Of a stretch of 64,000 nt of DNA, positions 28,166 through 41,243 are shown one piece after another. Made by a program: the position numbers and the translations under genes. The stretch lies in contig NC_079412.1 of assembly GCF_026213295.1 (NCBI RefSeq), positions 3,985,813-4,049,812 of the forward strand, given 5' to 3'. Positions within the stretch are counted from its first letter, which is position 1. Each line of letters starts with the position of its first letter. Under the pieces are notes generated by a model. It searched no databases. It was not told where the DNA came from and saw only the letters and a list, made by a program, of their open reading frames with translations. Source of the stretch: Gadus chalcogrammus (taxonomy: Eukaryota > Chordata > Actinopteri > Gadiformes > Gadidae).

Positions 28166-28618
28166 GAATTAATACTTTATTCCAGACTCAAAGTTCCATC
28201 TAAAAAATGTTCTTACATTGATGGCACACGACCTCAAGTTATACGTTTATTCTGGTTTTATAGATTATCTTTTGGTACAATGTAGACGATGCAAATAAAG
28301 GGCAATATTTCAGCTTCCAACAGATTGTGTGAGCATAAGTAACAGATTCTTATCTAATCAAACCAAGTTTTTCCATGTAGTTTGTGGATAATATTATATT
28401 CAGTCGTCAGCTTATTTCAGGATACAGATTTTTGACCTTTGGTGTCATCGTCTGACATTGCTTTCCAAAAAGCTTTGCAGTATTTATTGCATACAAAACT
28501 ATTGAAACCAAGATCGGACCAACAGTGAGCAATAAATGTGAACTTAAATTCAACATTGCCAAACAGATTAAAGTTGTGTATTACACTTCAACTGTGTAAC
28601 ATATTTTCTAATTTACAG

Positions 28619-28758
28619 GATTCTTTGTAATGGCAAGCCACTGGACCCCTTCTTCTGTTGGTCGGCCAGCGAGCCGTGGAGGTTCTCAGATATCGAGTGC
28701 CTTGAGACCCCTCTCTGCGATCAGGCCTCCTCCAACATCTAGCAGAGCTGCCACTGGG
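28619..28758 (+). CDS. IFT74: IFT74 exon 2 (first coding exon)
   Basis: IFT74 is a core subunit of the IFT-B complex, which moves cargo along ciliary microtubules; it pairs with IFT81 through coiled coils, and its basic N-terminus helps bind tubulin. This exon has an acceptor (tttacag) before 28,619, eleven untranslated bases, an ATG at 28,630 and 43 codons ending in phase 0 at the donor gtatgtaag. The peptide is Ser/Arg/Pro-rich and disordered (VGRPASRGGSQISSALRPLS, then AIRPP), as in the tubulin-binding N-terminus of the family. An in-frame read-through past 28,758 is intron and should not be counted. The identification rests on the whole exon series down to 57,070. Confidence 0.9.
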
Positions 28759-31027
28759 GTATGTAAGATAATACTAGGGAAGGTTATTTTACAGCACCAT
28801 CGTTTTCTGCAGCATCTGCCACATGATTTACGTAAACAATGGGTTAACGCATTAATCAAGCAGATGCGTCTTGAAAGAGATGCTGCTAGCCAAGAGATTA
28901 TAATTACTAGTATAATTTTCCTCAAACCTCACACCTATATTTGGGGACTACAGATGAAAAATATTTTTTTAACCAAATCTGGTGCATTTATATGTCCGAT
29001 ACAATGGCCATGTTGATTAATGCACACTGTCCCTTTTTAAATAGATAAAATAAATGTGTCGTCACCGTCTAGCTCCACTCAGATTCAACGTTTTCATAAC
29101 TGGACTTCACTTTACTCCAGTTAAAAACTAAAACACATTAAGTCAGTTTGATTGAGGTGTATGGGGTCAGAACAGTCTCATTAATAATGAAAGCACAGAG
29201 AAGGATTCACAAATGTGTTTTGTGATTTATATATAAATTACTCTCTAAATTACTCCAATGCACACACAAATGGATATCGGTATGTATAATTGTAAAATTT
29301 ATCCATAAACAAAAATAAGTTTCACAAACACATTTCTGATCCACACACAAATGTACCTTGTTTTAAATAAATGTAATATAAATCCATAAATAATATGAAT
29401 TAAAAAAATATTAGCAATTTTCATCAAAATGTATTTGGATGTTGTTACATTTATATACAAACTGTTAAACTTGAATTTACAAGACGCTTTTCATTTGTGA
29501 ACTTGTTTGGATTTGTGTGTGAACTGGACTGTATTTATATGTGGATTTTTGAGACTCTCCTGACGTCGCTAGATTCACAAATGCATTTTTTTCAACAAGG
29601 AACTCTCTGTAGCCAATCAGATGCCTCCCTCGTTTTCAGCCAATCAAATGACTGCAGTGACTGGGTTTTTACATTGTGGTGCCGTTTACTACTTTAACGG
29701 CACCGACAAACCCAAAACCCAGTCGAAACTAGATGGGAAAAGTGTGTAGCTAAACCTGACTCAGCTTTTACTTCTTTGCCACCACGATTGTTATGTACGA
29801 TCATTAAAAAAAAACATGTTATTTCCCATAGACATTTGACAGAGGGAACCGGGAGGCTCGGAGGCTGGACTCACTGCATGCATTTGTGAATCTGGACCAA
29901 TTAATTTTGGTCTTGGAGGTCCTGATCGTTTTAATGCCTATTTGTCTGAATTGGATCGTTGACTAAAAGGAACTTCTTTTGCGAAACGCAACGGTATTGC
30001 ACACCTTAACAGCCATGTTGAAATTAGCAGGTGACTTGATCGAAGATATCCCTTCGCGCTCTTTGCTCAGTTACGTATGACGCAAGCACGTTAGGGCGAG
30101 TCCCAAATCCCCATTGAAAATGCATTGAAGGCTCATTTTCCGAAAAAGAAAAGTTTTAACATGACAGTGAATGGGAGAATGCTTGGGCGATTTTCCACGT
30201 CAATGAATTCGTCCTGAGAGGCAGGACCATTTGAAACTGACAATTCTGATTGGACAATGAGAGATAATATGTCTAGAACACTGAAAACTATTTTTGCTTT
30301 GATAGAATTTGTTAGAAAATAAATCCTCTTTCTCCCAGTTGGTAGTGCGTCGCTCAAATCGCCTCTATACACCTTCCGCCCCTGTTTTTAACAGGTAACT
30401 TCACTTGAATGAATGATTGTTTAAATAGCATTGCTCATTATGAGGCTGTTTTAAATTTGTTTGGACTATACATGTGAACAATACATAGGACACTGCTTTT
30501 TCAACACTTTTTTTTTGTTTCTTGGACTTGTCCCTTACAAATAAACAAATACATTTATTTTTATAAATAATGAGTCCATGAAGAATTGGGTGCTTCAATC
30601 AAGTTTATTTATTGATAGATTTTGACAGTATTTTGGATTCTTCATTTGATAAAATGGGATATGCATAACCTACAACATCACATTGCTACCACCTTCATTG
30701 ATGATATTAGCGTCTTTTTAATTTGAACATGACTGTGTAAATAATTTTCCATTACTGCACTGTGTTAACCTGACCCTGCCTTGTTCTTTTACCCACTCAA
30801 CAATGCATTACCCACCCTTGTATCTCATAGAAATTGAAACCTTTTCAAACACTTCACCATCAGGCTACTAGCTAAATCTGCAAAATATTAATTATAATAT
30901 ATACAGTAGCCAAAAATCCTGTGATAGACACTGCCTGTTATATATGTTTATGTTATAAAATAACCTGGCCAAAGATAGTCTGCTTCAAAGTTGATTTTAA
31001 CGGGATGTGTTAATCTTTTGTATTCAG
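28759..31027 (+). other. IFT74: IFT74 intron 2
   Basis: 2.27-kb GT-AG intron. It is A+T-rich; 29,200-29,600 has several diverged copies of cacacaaatg-like words, probably remains of an old repeat. No transposon ends or coding motifs were recognised. Confidence 0.6.
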
Positions 31028-31169
31028 ATGGTTCCCAGTACAGCGAGCCGTCCTGGCACAAGGGGAAGCCGGCCGGTTGCCATCCCTGGAGTGCTGTCAG
31101 CCCACATACAAGTGACTGAAAGACCTGTAACCCAGCAGGGGCTCAGTGGGATGACCACAGGCATCAAAG
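31028..31169 (+). CDS. IFT74: IFT74 exon 3
   Basis: 142 bp: 47 codons plus one base, preceded by attcag and followed by the donor gtgagc. It encodes the second half of the disordered N-terminus: [11 protein letters not shown], then [20 protein letters not shown]. The VTQQGL segment is the most conserved part of the N-terminal region in vertebrate IFT74 (VTQQGLTGM in mammals). Reading phase joins exon 2 (phase 0) and exon 4 (phase 1) without a break. Confidence 0.93.
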
Positions 31170-31303
31170 GTGAGCTTGAAGTATTAAAAGCTGTGTTATC
31201 TATAAATGTTAAATAAGTCATGTTGTGTGATTCACCTCTTAGCCTGTCTTCTTATAGACCGTAATGTTTTCTGTCTTCGGATTTCCTTCTATTTGTCTTT
31301 CAG

Positions 31304-31352
31304 GACCACAGAGACAGATCTTGGATAAGTCCTACTACCTTGGACAACTAAG
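31304..31352 (+). CDS. IFT74: IFT74 exon 4
   Basis: 49 bp between ttcag and gtaag. With the last base of exon 3 it encodes GPQRQILDKSYYLGQLR, a near-perfect match to the family segment at the start of the folded coiled-coil part. It ends in phase 2. Confidence 0.94.
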
Positions 31353-31739
31353 GTAAGAAATATGAACATTTTTCTTCTAAAATGGATTCAAACCTGATGT
31401 TGTATTATACACGATAATGTACGATTAATATCTAGTGGTTGAGTCCAAGACCAATAAGAATGATTACAAAGCCGGGGCTGGGTGATTCTGTTCTTTAAAG
31501 GGGACATATTATGAAAATAACACTATTCCTGGGATTTTTTTGTTCAATCTGGACTTCAGAGAGTCAAAGCCAAAGTTCATTACCCCAATTCTTCTCAACC
31601 ACGGCCGAGATAACCCCCACTACGAGTCTTTATACTTGTTGTGGAAGTACCAGAGACGTCAGACGAAGTCTTTATGATTCATAATATCATCCGAGGCGCA
31701 CATAGCTTTTGGCGGTGATATTAGATATTATCTTATATA

Positions 31740-33205
31740 GGAGCCGATATATAATATTATACATTATAATTATTGGGTGTCAAGCAGCGTAGCTGCGAGA
31801 CAATTGGGTGCCAAGCAGCAAAGCTGCGAAACAACCTATTGTTTTCGTATGAATTCCTATTATTATTATTTTACCTCCATGGGAGTCTATGGCAGCCCAT
31901 TGAACGCCTTGGTGAAAAGTTGTGTATTTGGCACACTGGTTCAGGACAGTACCATTAGCCCTTGAAGCAAATTTGAGGGCGCTAGCTCATCAGCTCTAGC
32001 GCCACCAACAGGTCAAAGTTGGACATGCATTCATGTTTATAATTTTCGACCCATTCATCCAATATTCACAAACAAGGTATCATTGGATTCCTTGATCCAA
32101 GCCGAGTTCAACGCACTCTATGTTGTCGATTTGCGCCATGATGGATTTTCCGCCAGTAAATAGCCTAAAAAACATTCAAAATGCATCTCCTATCACAAAT
32201 TTTGTCCAATCATGTCGAAACGTCGAAAGATTTTTCAAATTCAAAACTGTTTGGCCGCTACAGCCAATCAATTCGACCGCAAAGTCGCCAAACAGGAATT
32301 AAGCCAATATCTCAGCAGGCCTTTGACATATCATTGACCATTGACTTCTTGGGGGTGCTTTAATTAATGAAGATGTCTTTTAACTCCTCTCTCTTCACAT
32401 GCGTATATTTCAAACTTATTTTCAATGTCTGGTGATACTGTCAGACCGCCCCATATAGCTAATTAAATATTTCCCATGGCAACATCAAAAATTGGCCGCC
32501 ATGTTGAAAGTTGTCAATATCAATATTACATATTCACAGGCCCCATATTAGGTCCAATCATCATTAAACTTGCCATATAGGATCTTCAGACCAAGCTGAA
32601 CAAATGTGCCAAACAGCTTTTTCTAATTCAAAACCGTTTGGCTGTGACAGCCAATCAAACTTGACGGCAAAGCCGCCAAACAGAAAGTAAGCCTGTTCTC
32701 AGCAACTAACATATCATAGCCAAACTTGCTACATAGACTCATGACATCTTTCTGGGGATACCCAAACAATTTGGTGACTTTTGACCTCAGGGGGACGTCA
32801 AACAATGACTTTATTTACCAATTCGCCCACTTACCGTATAAACTGCAATTCTTACTGGATTAGATGCTTCATGAACCACCTAAAGAACGGATTCTTGTTA
32901 ACATTGTGTCTCTGTTAGGGATATTGTTCAGAATATCCCTATGTATTTGTGTCATTTGTTCTGTCGGGCAGACCATAATGTGCCCTTACCACTAGGTAGG
33001 GTCATTTTTCCAATTTGTAAACATTTCCGAGTACTCGCATAATGCTGTAGTTCATTCCACCGGCTGTCGTTATTACCGATTACCGAGACGGTCGTCATGT
33101 AGCCACCTAGCCGATAACGTCCGTCCAGCAGAATGAGTTTATCGAGCGCATTCTGCTTGACACCCACATTGCTGCTCGCAGCTATATTTATTATTATTAT
33201 TATTA
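31740..33205. mobile_element. Unclassified interspersed repeat with inverted ends
   Basis: gggtgtcaagcag occurs at about 31,776 and inverted (ctgcttgacaccc) at about 33,150, each next to agcagcg/agctgcgag words and an ATT-type simple repeat. The interior has two related blocks with gccaatcaa ... ggcaaagccgccaaacag-like text (about 32,265 and 32,650), i.e. an internal duplication. No coding capacity. Repeats with these end words are common in fish; I cannot name the class. Confidence 0.5.
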
Positions 33206-33744
33206 TGGTATAATATTATGTAGTATTACATAGATATATACATTGGGACAGTTTTGATCGCATTTGCTGTTAAAATATATAACGTGCGAAGATAAATACA
33301 AGTCCAAATACGACCTGACAGATGTACATTGAACACATACAGAAAGCGCCCAACCCGGCGGATGCTGACAGACAGCTCACAACAAGCCAAACATAACCAC
33401 GGCGGGTGTGCTCTCTCTCTTACTCTCGCACGCCCGTACACAATCACTCCAACTTATCCAACTCCAAGGCTAGGCTGCTTCACTAAGACCACAACTAAAC
33501 ACAAGGCCTTCATAACCATGCAGTATGCCGAAGCCGGAAAGGACACACGCACAGTCGCACACACTCATCTTATGCAAAACAATCCGTTTTAAAATCAACA
33601 TTCAGTCACTGCAAAGATTTAAAGACTAGCCTCTTACCATAAGTTGGAATGGACCCAAAGTATGTGATGGATACAATCTGGTTTAGCTTTCGCTTGCTAT
33701 CCGTTTTTAGTAGGACATCTCAACCTTACGTCTTTCTTGTGTTA

Positions 33745-33845
33745 GGCGCACGTGGCTAATTTGCATTCGTGCACAGGATTGGCTGGCTCCGCAAGGCAAA
33801 TAATAGAACATATCCATCCATCCATCCATCCATCCATCCATCCAT

Positions 33846-33879
<34 letters not shown>

Positions 33880-34115
33880 GTCCATCCGTCCATCCGTCTA
33901 TCCGTCTATCCATCTATCCATCTATCCATCTGTCCAGTTTTAATGTGATGTATTTTGTGTATGTCCAGTCAGACTTGTTGTCTTCCTTTTTCTGTGTGGT
34001 CTTGTGGGCTATACTGTGTGAGCCGAATCAACTAAATGAATTCCCGAAGATTTGTGTAGTTTGGTATTAATAAAGACTTGACTAGGCTATCTATCTATCT
34101 ATGCTATTAGTCAAC
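33745..34115 (-). repeat. Interspersed repeat 'family B', copy 2, with ATCC expansion
   Basis: Reverse-orientation relative of 15,675-15,998. A CATC/ATCC tetranucleotide run of about 100 bp has expanded at 33,810-33,930, where copy 1 has GATA repeats. Trp-Met-Asp-Gly-rich frames on the minus strand are translations of this run. Confidence 0.75.
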
Positions 34116-36725
34116 AATAATTCGCCGAAGGCGAAGTGAATACTGGGTAATAGCCCCCGAGACCGAAGGTTTATTTGTTGTTATTAGCGGATATTTTGCG
34201 ATGAAAACAATATTGAGTTTGAGGTGTCAATCATGGGATACATGGGGCCCAATAGATATTGCCCCGAGATAGCGAACCAATCAAGTTGCGCCATCTCGTG
34301 AGGTTCATGTGTAGCATATACTAACTATATATAATATCTATGTATTTATCTATGTGTCTGTATAATCTGCTGAACACTCCCTTACTAGTCTCTCTACTCT
34401 CAAGGGTCTCAATGCGGCTTTGGTCCGTGTCTCCCCAACGTGACGTCGTGCAATGCATTCTGGGGGAAATGGGAATCAATAGCAAACCGCTAAAATAGTA
34501 CCTACTTTTTCGTATTACAGTCCATTTTGTCATACCTAACAACATTAAATACAATAAACAACAGTTTAAATCTTTATTTCCAACAAGCAAACTGCACAAA
34601 TTCATTGGAAAATAAACCCTGCAACACGGCCTTTAACCCCTAGTGGTTAAACACCTTAAATTGGCTGGTCTACGACCAATCCAAGAAGTCTATGTTTTGT
34701 AAATATTGCCTCGAGGCAGGGGAAAGGACATCTGGGAAGTATTAAGTAATTATTATTAAGTAAGTATTTTTTTTTGACTGCTATCAAAATTATTTTTTTG
34801 CTTGCTAGCACCAGTGCTACCATTTTATAAAGTAAGCGTACAGCCCTGGATATATAGCTCCGGGGGTCCGCAAACGGAGCCGAAAATGTTTTTTTCCCCT
34901 CTGTTTTCCCCTCTGTTTTCCTTGGCAGCGTTTCAGGAATTTCTCCGTAAAGATGGACTCATTGCAAATACGCGTCTAGATGTAGATACGCTGTAGTACA
35001 TATTCGAGCCCTATATGTGGCGCTGGTTCTCCATCAAAAAGAAGAAGACGAGGCAGAGCATGTGTATCAAGCTTGCACGCTATATACAAACATACAGTCG
35101 AGGAGGAGAAGGCAGTTGTAGATTGGGCAGAAAATACTTTTTAATGTACAGTTAGTAATTAAATGTACCAAGGGGCTGTATTTAAAGGGAAAAAAATATT
35201 ACAAATCAAACAAAACTAATTAGGCAGCAATCTAATGTTGCCCACCTGATCGGATGTCAATGAAGTCTTTGTTTGCGTATCTGGGGTCCACACGAATCCT
35301 AACATGAAAACGCAGGTGGACATTTTCTCTTTTTCTCCCCGGGACTTGGTTTCAAAAATTTGCTTTTTTAGCGAACACGCCGTGTCCGTCTGGACGGTCG
35401 GCCCAAACGCACAAGACTTTTGTGATTTTACGTCAAAATAATTTCCGTGCGGACAAGGGGCACCACAGTCTAGCTGACCATCATTCCTATACTATTTTCC
35501 TGGGCTTGATGACAGAGGGCCTGGGGCGCAAACCAGGAATGCAGTTTGCAAAATAAAACTCATTCATGTGAGTGGGTGAAGCTTTCAGAATGGGATTTTA
35601 ACAGTTGTATTCCTATAGTGGCCGGTCTACACCGTGTTGATTTGAAACATTTACAGAGTTTGTTTTTCCAATTTACTGCTGGTCGATCCAATCCGTGAGT
35701 TTTGTGATCCGTTGCACCCCTAATGCCAAATAAATGGGCACTGATCCTTGCCTCCAGCGACATGATTGGTTGAAACAAATAGGAAGCATAAGAAAGTGAA
35801 ATGACCCATTCAACCAGAATTCAGGTCGTATGCCTTAAAGATCTCCTCTTATACTACTTTTCTGGTCATCATTTCTTATTAATGACTCTTATAGAGCAAC
35901 CTGACACGAATCACAGCACAAAAAACGATGTAGATTTTCAGGGAACTCTTCCTCATCTGGGCGATTTCAGCATACTCTGTCAACACTTCCTTTGTCCTTC
36001 TCCGCCCCCTCGCCCCCCTCCTGCCAACCCCACTCCGTTGTGATTTGTTACCTTCCGGAAGAGCATGTTGCAGCATTACCATACATGGAAAATCCGGATT
36101 GTTCTACGTAGATAAATCCCGGAAATTTGAACAAGTGAATCTCGCCCGGCGTCCCTAGTGTTTAGCGTTCTGCACAGCTACCCTAGTCGGTCAGCAGGGA
36201 ATACGTCTAAATGCATGTACGTCATTATTTGACACTTTAGTATGGTTAAACATGACTATAAATCATTATAACAACGTTTATAGGTCATAAAAGTCGTAAA
36301 AGCATAATAGGTGCTCTTTAAGAATTTAGTTATTAATCAAAGGGCGTGACTGAGCCTATGCTTATACCAACTTTTGATTGAAGGAATAACAAAATGGGCC
36401 ACCAGATCAAAAAATAATAATTCCACCTTTTTCTTTGCCTACCTGAGATTAATATGCACATACCTTCTTCACCATCCTTCTGAGAAAATGTGGGTTAATT
36501 TAGTAAAGTAGTATATGAAGTAAGGAAAAATTACTTTTCTGACTATTGCTTATTTTTATGGATTTAAGGACCCCACTGTATGAGATCATTAAAATGTTGT
36601 CTTATTTTCATAATATTGTTTGAGTTTTCTTCATTACCTTTGAAGGATAAAGACAACAATTTTAACTTTTTAAAAAAAAATTTGACATGTTTTAAAGTGA
36701 TGCCTCTGTGCCTTACTTCTTGTAG

Positions 36726-36824
36726 GAGTAAAATCAATGAGTTGACAACAGAGACCAGCAAATTGCACAAAGAAATTGACAACTTTAACCAGGAGAACTC
36801 TGTCTACCTGTCCTATGAGAAAAG
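36726..36824 (+). CDS. IFT74: IFT74 exon 5
   Basis: 99 bp between cttgtag and gtaagt; phase 2 in, phase 2 out. It encodes [20 protein letters not shown] then [13 protein letters not shown], the first coiled-coil heptads of IFT74. [13 protein letters not shown] is nearly invariant in vertebrates. Confidence 0.96.
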
Positions 36825-37425
36825 GTAAGTGTTGTTTATTAAAATCAATAAACAAGTGTGAGTGTTCTTTATGTTTTATTTCCAAGCTTTGGTTCAACCT
36901 GTACTATGTAACTGCTTTATTTACATGTCTGGCCCCTCTGGCAAGTCCAGTTACTGGAGTTGTGACTACTAATAAAGTTCAAAATGTCTGATGCTCCTAA
37001 ATGACTCAAGGCTAAGGGCCCCTTTGTCAGAGAAATTACACAAGCCTCCATCTATTCTTAATGAATTGGCCATAAAGTCAAACTTTGCACTGATAAAGTC
37101 AACGAGCCCGTTGTCAGAGAGAGATCCCACCCAGTTGTCTTTTTTCCTGTACAGGATAATCACTGCGAGATGCAGAGAGAAGCTTTTATTTTGATAATTG
37201 TTACCAGTTTGTTTGCAAAACAAAATATCTCATGAAAATTTCATTTGTTCTTTTTGTGACGGTATACCGTCCATTTAATTTAACACTGTCTCGAAGCGTA
37301 ATCAACGTGTGTTCGACATCAGTGTCAGATGGTCAAAATCAGTTCTCAATTACCATCCTTGCATTATTTTGGGGGAGGTGGTGAAATCTGACTATTACCT
37401 TGTTGTTGTCTTTTGTTGAATCTAG

Positions 37426-37486
37426 AGCTGAAGGACTTGCTGGAGAGATCAGGGATTTACAAGGCCAGCTCGCTGACTATAACATG
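37426..37486 (+). CDS. IFT74: IFT74 exon 6
   Basis: 61 bp after tctag and before gtaaat. It encodes AEGLAGEIRDLQGQLADYNM, continuing the coiled coil (LQGQLADYNM is a family signature). It ends in phase 0. Confidence 0.95.
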
Positions 37487-37738
37487 GTAAATCTCCCAAG
37501 TTGTCATTTTACATTTAAATGGTTATTAAGATAGAGCTGTCAATCAAAATGGTAAATGTCTAATATGGCCAATGCCGATTCTCAAAAAATAGCAATCAAA
37601 CATGATTATGAATGGTGGTTTGACAGCAGAGCTCTGGTTAGTCAGTGCTATTGAACCAACAATTCTCAATAATAATAATCTTTCAATTGAGAGCAAGTCC
37701 ATTTATCCGCCACTTATTTGTTTGTTCCATCCCTCTAG

Positions 37739-37798
37739 CTCGTTGACAAGCTTAACACCAACACTGACATGGAAGAAGTGATAAATGACCACAACATT
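37739..37798 (+). CDS. IFT74: IFT74 exon 7
   Basis: 60 bp after ccctctag and before gtgagt, encoding LVDKLNTNTDMEEVINDHNI in phase 0 to 0. It joins exon 6 to give the continuous YNMLVDKLNT segment typical of IFT74. Confidence 0.95.
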
Positions 37799-38058
37799 GT
37801 GAGTACTGCAATGAGGTTTTTATCTACCCAATCAGTATTACTATTGTATATATACATTCAATGAATTGGTCGCACATGATTATTATAGTTTTATCAATTG
37901 TTTCAAATATTTCTCCCTCACACAAACACAAATGACCTCACTGCATAGATCTAATTTTTGGTAACATTGTGACAGCTGATACTTTTTTTATCATGACCAT
38001 GTCTTGTCCATTTGGAGAAACTGATTTGACGGATTCTAATGCTTCCATTTTTCCCAAG

Positions 38059-38120
38059 CTTAAAGTGAGAAATGACCGAGAAGCTGAGAGTATGGATGTA
38101 ATATTCACTGAGAGACGAGA
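38059..38120 (+). CDS. IFT74: IFT74 exon 8
   Basis: 62 bp after ttcccaag and before gtaagt, encoding LKVRNDREAESMDVIFTERR plus two bases. DVIFTERR matches the family. Only 21 bp after its donor an AGCTT repeat and a long GT run begin, and the following intron is 18.8 kb. Confidence 0.94.
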
Positions 38121-38141
38121 GTAAGTATGGAGTCACCTTCT

Positions 38142-38288
<147 letters not shown>

Positions 38289-38752
38289 AACCTGTGTGGA
38301 ACAGCGAAGCTGCTTGGCCCCTATTGTTTCTGTAACGTTATTTTTTTCCCTCAAATTCTGTAAAAGTCATACTGCAGCCTATACTGTAAGTCGAAAACTC
38401 TTGACATTTTCAGGTATGGTTACCAATAACCCCCTCTAGCCATAAACCCAAATTTGTGGTACTGCACCCAAAGGTGGCGCTATTGTAAAAAAATCACGAA
38501 TTAGGCTTATCTCTCCTCACCAGATTGACCTGGACTCAAAATTCTTCCAGAATATTAATCTCTAGAATCAGACACATTTATAAAACCTGGGTCTTATGCC
38601 CTAAAAATGTATACTTTTCCCGCAATTTCATATTAGAGCTAAACATGATAAAAAGATTCACAGGCTACAAAAATAATCAAAAATTCACCAAAATCGCCAC
38701 ATAAAATCTTTAGACCATGCCTCACAAACATCATCAAACAGAATTTGTTTTA

Positions 38753-41243
38753 CTGTATTTTCCGCACTATAAGGCGAACCGGAGTATAAGCCGCAGCCGA
38801 TAAATTGAATGATGTGTACATAGATAAGCCGCACTGGACTATAAACCGTGGGTGTTTTAATATTTAATTACCATATGCAAGGTTTCGGGCACAGAGCGGA
38901 TTGTCGGGAAAGAGATGGCTGCTTGAGGAAGCTCCCATTTATTAACATTTCAACAAACAATTTGCATATTTGCATAACGTATTCAAGTGTTACCATTTAG
39001 TACAATAGTAGCTACGGAACATATACTGTGCTGTGTAAATGGTACTGTATCACATAGCGTATCAGACACACAAACTTTTCAACTTTCAAACTTAAACGGT
39101 GCGCTCCCAGTGCACATACCGGCAGTGATCTACACAGCAGTGGTTTTCAATCAGTGGTCCTTGAGGGAGTGCATAGGGGTTCCCCAGCAAAATTACTTAC
39201 CGTAATAGCGTCACAAACATTTAACCACTTAACATTGGCTATTTTGGAAAAATCTTGAAAAAGTGTGAACATCTTTGAACATTTATCTACGTTATAGCCT
39301 ACAGTAGTACCATAACAAGAAACAAAGCTTACAGCGCTTGACGAGGCAATATCAATGGCTAAATTAAATGCAAAATAAAGTGCCTGTAACACGACAGTAA
39401 GCGCGTAAGCCTAAAGTTGCAGCAACGAGGCTGCTTAAAATATACGGTAATCAGCCTACCAGAAAAGTCATTAATCCTCGTCTTCATCTTTTAGGCTAAG
39501 GTGCAGTACACGGCTGTAACCAGAAAAGTCAAGTCATTAATCCTCATCTCCGTCTTCTTCCTGCGTACTAAAACCACCAAAGTCCTCATCTTCAGTGTCG
39601 GAAACGAACACGCTCAGGGTGGCTTCGTCAGCCACTCTCCTCTCTCCTTCGTTGTCGCTGTCAAAACCAACAAACTCCTCTTCGTCACTGTCGGAATCGA
39701 ACAGCCTCTGAAGGGCCTCAGCTGTGGCGGCATCCTCCTCTTCATCACGCAGTAGTCCAGCCTTTCGGAACCCGTTAATGATCGTGGATGTTTTGACACT
39801 CCACGCCATCAGGACCCACTCGCAAACTTGAGCGAAAGTTGCTTTTCGCATGCGACCAGTTTTGGTGAATGATTTATCGCCGCTAGTCATCCACGCCTCC
39901 CACTGAACACGTAGGGCCACTTTGAACGCACGATTGACACTGATGTCGAGTGGCTGCAGATCCTTCGTTGTGCCCCCAGGAATCGCAGCTGGAATCGAGT
40001 TTGTGCTCTTGATGGCTGCTTTCACATTATCCGTTATATGGGCCCTCATGCTGTCCAAAACGAGCAAAGCTTTTTTTTGGCGAAAGAATCCTCCAGGGCG
40101 CTTGACGTAGCACTAATTCAGCCACTCCTTGATCACGCTTTCCATCATCCACCCTTTCTTGTTGACTTTAAAGGAGATGCCGTTCGGGATCTTTTCTTTT
40201 GGCATTGTAATCCGCTTAAAAATCACCATTGGCGGAAGCTTTAATCCAGATGCTGTGCAACCAAGAACACAAGTGAAATTCGTTCTCTCGTGGCCAGTGA
40301 TTCTCAACGTGATGGACGATTCACCTTTCTTGATAACAGTCCTAGTGAGAGGCAGGTCAAACGTCAAAGGCACTTCATCCATATTTATGATCTGGTCCGG
40401 TCCGATGGAATATTCCTCTATCTTTCTTTGTGTGAATTCGCCGAAGTTTGTTATTTTTTCCTTGTAGTCGGGAGGGAGTTGCTGACACAGTCGTCCGCGC
40501 CCTGATGGACAGTCCCTTTCGTCTCATAAATCTGAAACATCAGGATGGTCCATCTCTGAAATTTTCAATTTTCATTTCGGTGGCGACTGTTTTAACTTTC
40601 AGTCGGATCTGCACGGTGGAAACACCTCGGCTGTCTGCTCTCTGTGTGTTCACCCAATATTCAAGAAAGTCTTCAAGTTCGGGCCATCTGCTTTTATTAC
40701 CTCTGAAAGCTTTTTTTGACTTCTTGCATTGAGACAGTTCTTCCTGCTGGCGTTTCCAACGTCTCACCATTGACTCATGGATGCCAAGGCCACGTGCAGC
40801 AGCTCTATTTCCTTCTTTTACAGCCAGATTGACTGCCTTTAACTTAAAAGCTGCATCATATGCATTTCTACGTTTGTTTTCCATAATGAGGGTTTGTGCA
40901 TGAAAACTTCCGTTGCACAAACTGTTTCGCTTTCGTAATATTTGTCTTGCTCTCGTTCTCGTTCTGTCTTTCGTAGCCTACCACTCTCGTTTCCACTTTT
41001 ACTTTTGCGCGCTACCTGAGGCTTTTCCGGCCTCCAGCGTTTCCTGCTGGAGCCCGCCACTTAATGGTTGGGGGGCGCAGACCGGACATAGAGCCCATAG
41101 AGTTAAAGTTGGTGGACTGTACCCTGTAAAATCCATAGATTTAGGAGGTCCCCTAGTGGCCGTTAGCTGTAAAAATCCATAGATTAGCCGCACCGTTATA
41201 TAAGCCGCAGACTCTAAAAAGGCTTATAGTCCGAAAATGACGG
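38753..41243 (-). mobile_element. Pogo-type (Tc1/mariner superfamily) DNA transposon
   Basis: The element begins CTGTATTTTCCGCACTATAAG and ends with cttatagtccgaaaatgacgg, an imperfect inverted repeat, flanked by TA on both sides (38,751-38,752 and 41,244-41,245), the target of this superfamily. Inside, the agccgca/tgcggct words are repeated near both ends. The minus strand codes for a Pogo transposase in broken frames. At about 2.5 kb it is close to full length. Confidence 0.85.
39537..40884 (-). pseudogene. Pogo transposase (DDE), broken
   Basis: The protein starts at an ATG ending at 40,884 (MENKRRNAYDAAFKLKAVNL), a helix-turn-helix of the psq/CENP-B kind, with GIHESMVRRWKRQQEEL near residue 40. 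After a frame change near 40,540 the frame 40,113-40,382 gives the start of the DDE nuclease, and 39,537-40,067 the rest: LVLDSMRAHITD (second catalytic Asp), TKDLQPLDISVNRAFK, and an acidic tail rich in Asp/Glu. Family wording is close to POGK-like proteins of vertebrates. At least two frameshifts or stops (near 40,090 and 40,500) make it inactive. The enzyme would cut and paste the element at TA. Confidence 0.85.

Larger units (their letters stand above)
31495..36319. mobile_element. Possible TTAA-flanked DNA element (ends only)
   Basis: At 31,495 the sequence TTAAAGGGGACATATTATG begins; at the other side cataataggtgctcTTTAA ends near 36,319, giving an imperfect inverted repeat of about 19 bp beginning with TTAA at both sides. 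TTAA target sites are used by piggyBac-type elements. The 4.8 kb between contain other repeats, so the two ends may be a true pair with nested insertions or two independent remnants. A similar left end, ttaaaggggacatatta, occurs at 61,373. Confidence 0.35.
31353..36725 (+). other. IFT74: IFT74 intron 4
   Basis: 5.4-kb intron containing several repeats listed separately (31,495-36,319 ends, 31,740-33,205, 33,745-34,115). The stretch 34,116-36,239 has no recognisable gene or repeat; a purine/pyrimidine-rich block with cccctctgttttcc duplicated lies at 34,896-34,921. Confidence 0.6.

Noticed and set aside
28686..28925. Antisense frame over IFT74 exon 2
   Set aside because: A shadow of the coding exon with no motif of its own.
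28630..29016. 128-codon frame as a single-exon protein
   Set aside because: After 43 codons a strong splice donor follows, and the family match resumes in the exon at 31,028; the rest is intron read-through.
33707..33943. Trp-Met-Asp-Gly / His-Pro-Ser repeat frames
   Set aside because: They translate an ATCC tetranucleotide expansion on the two strands.
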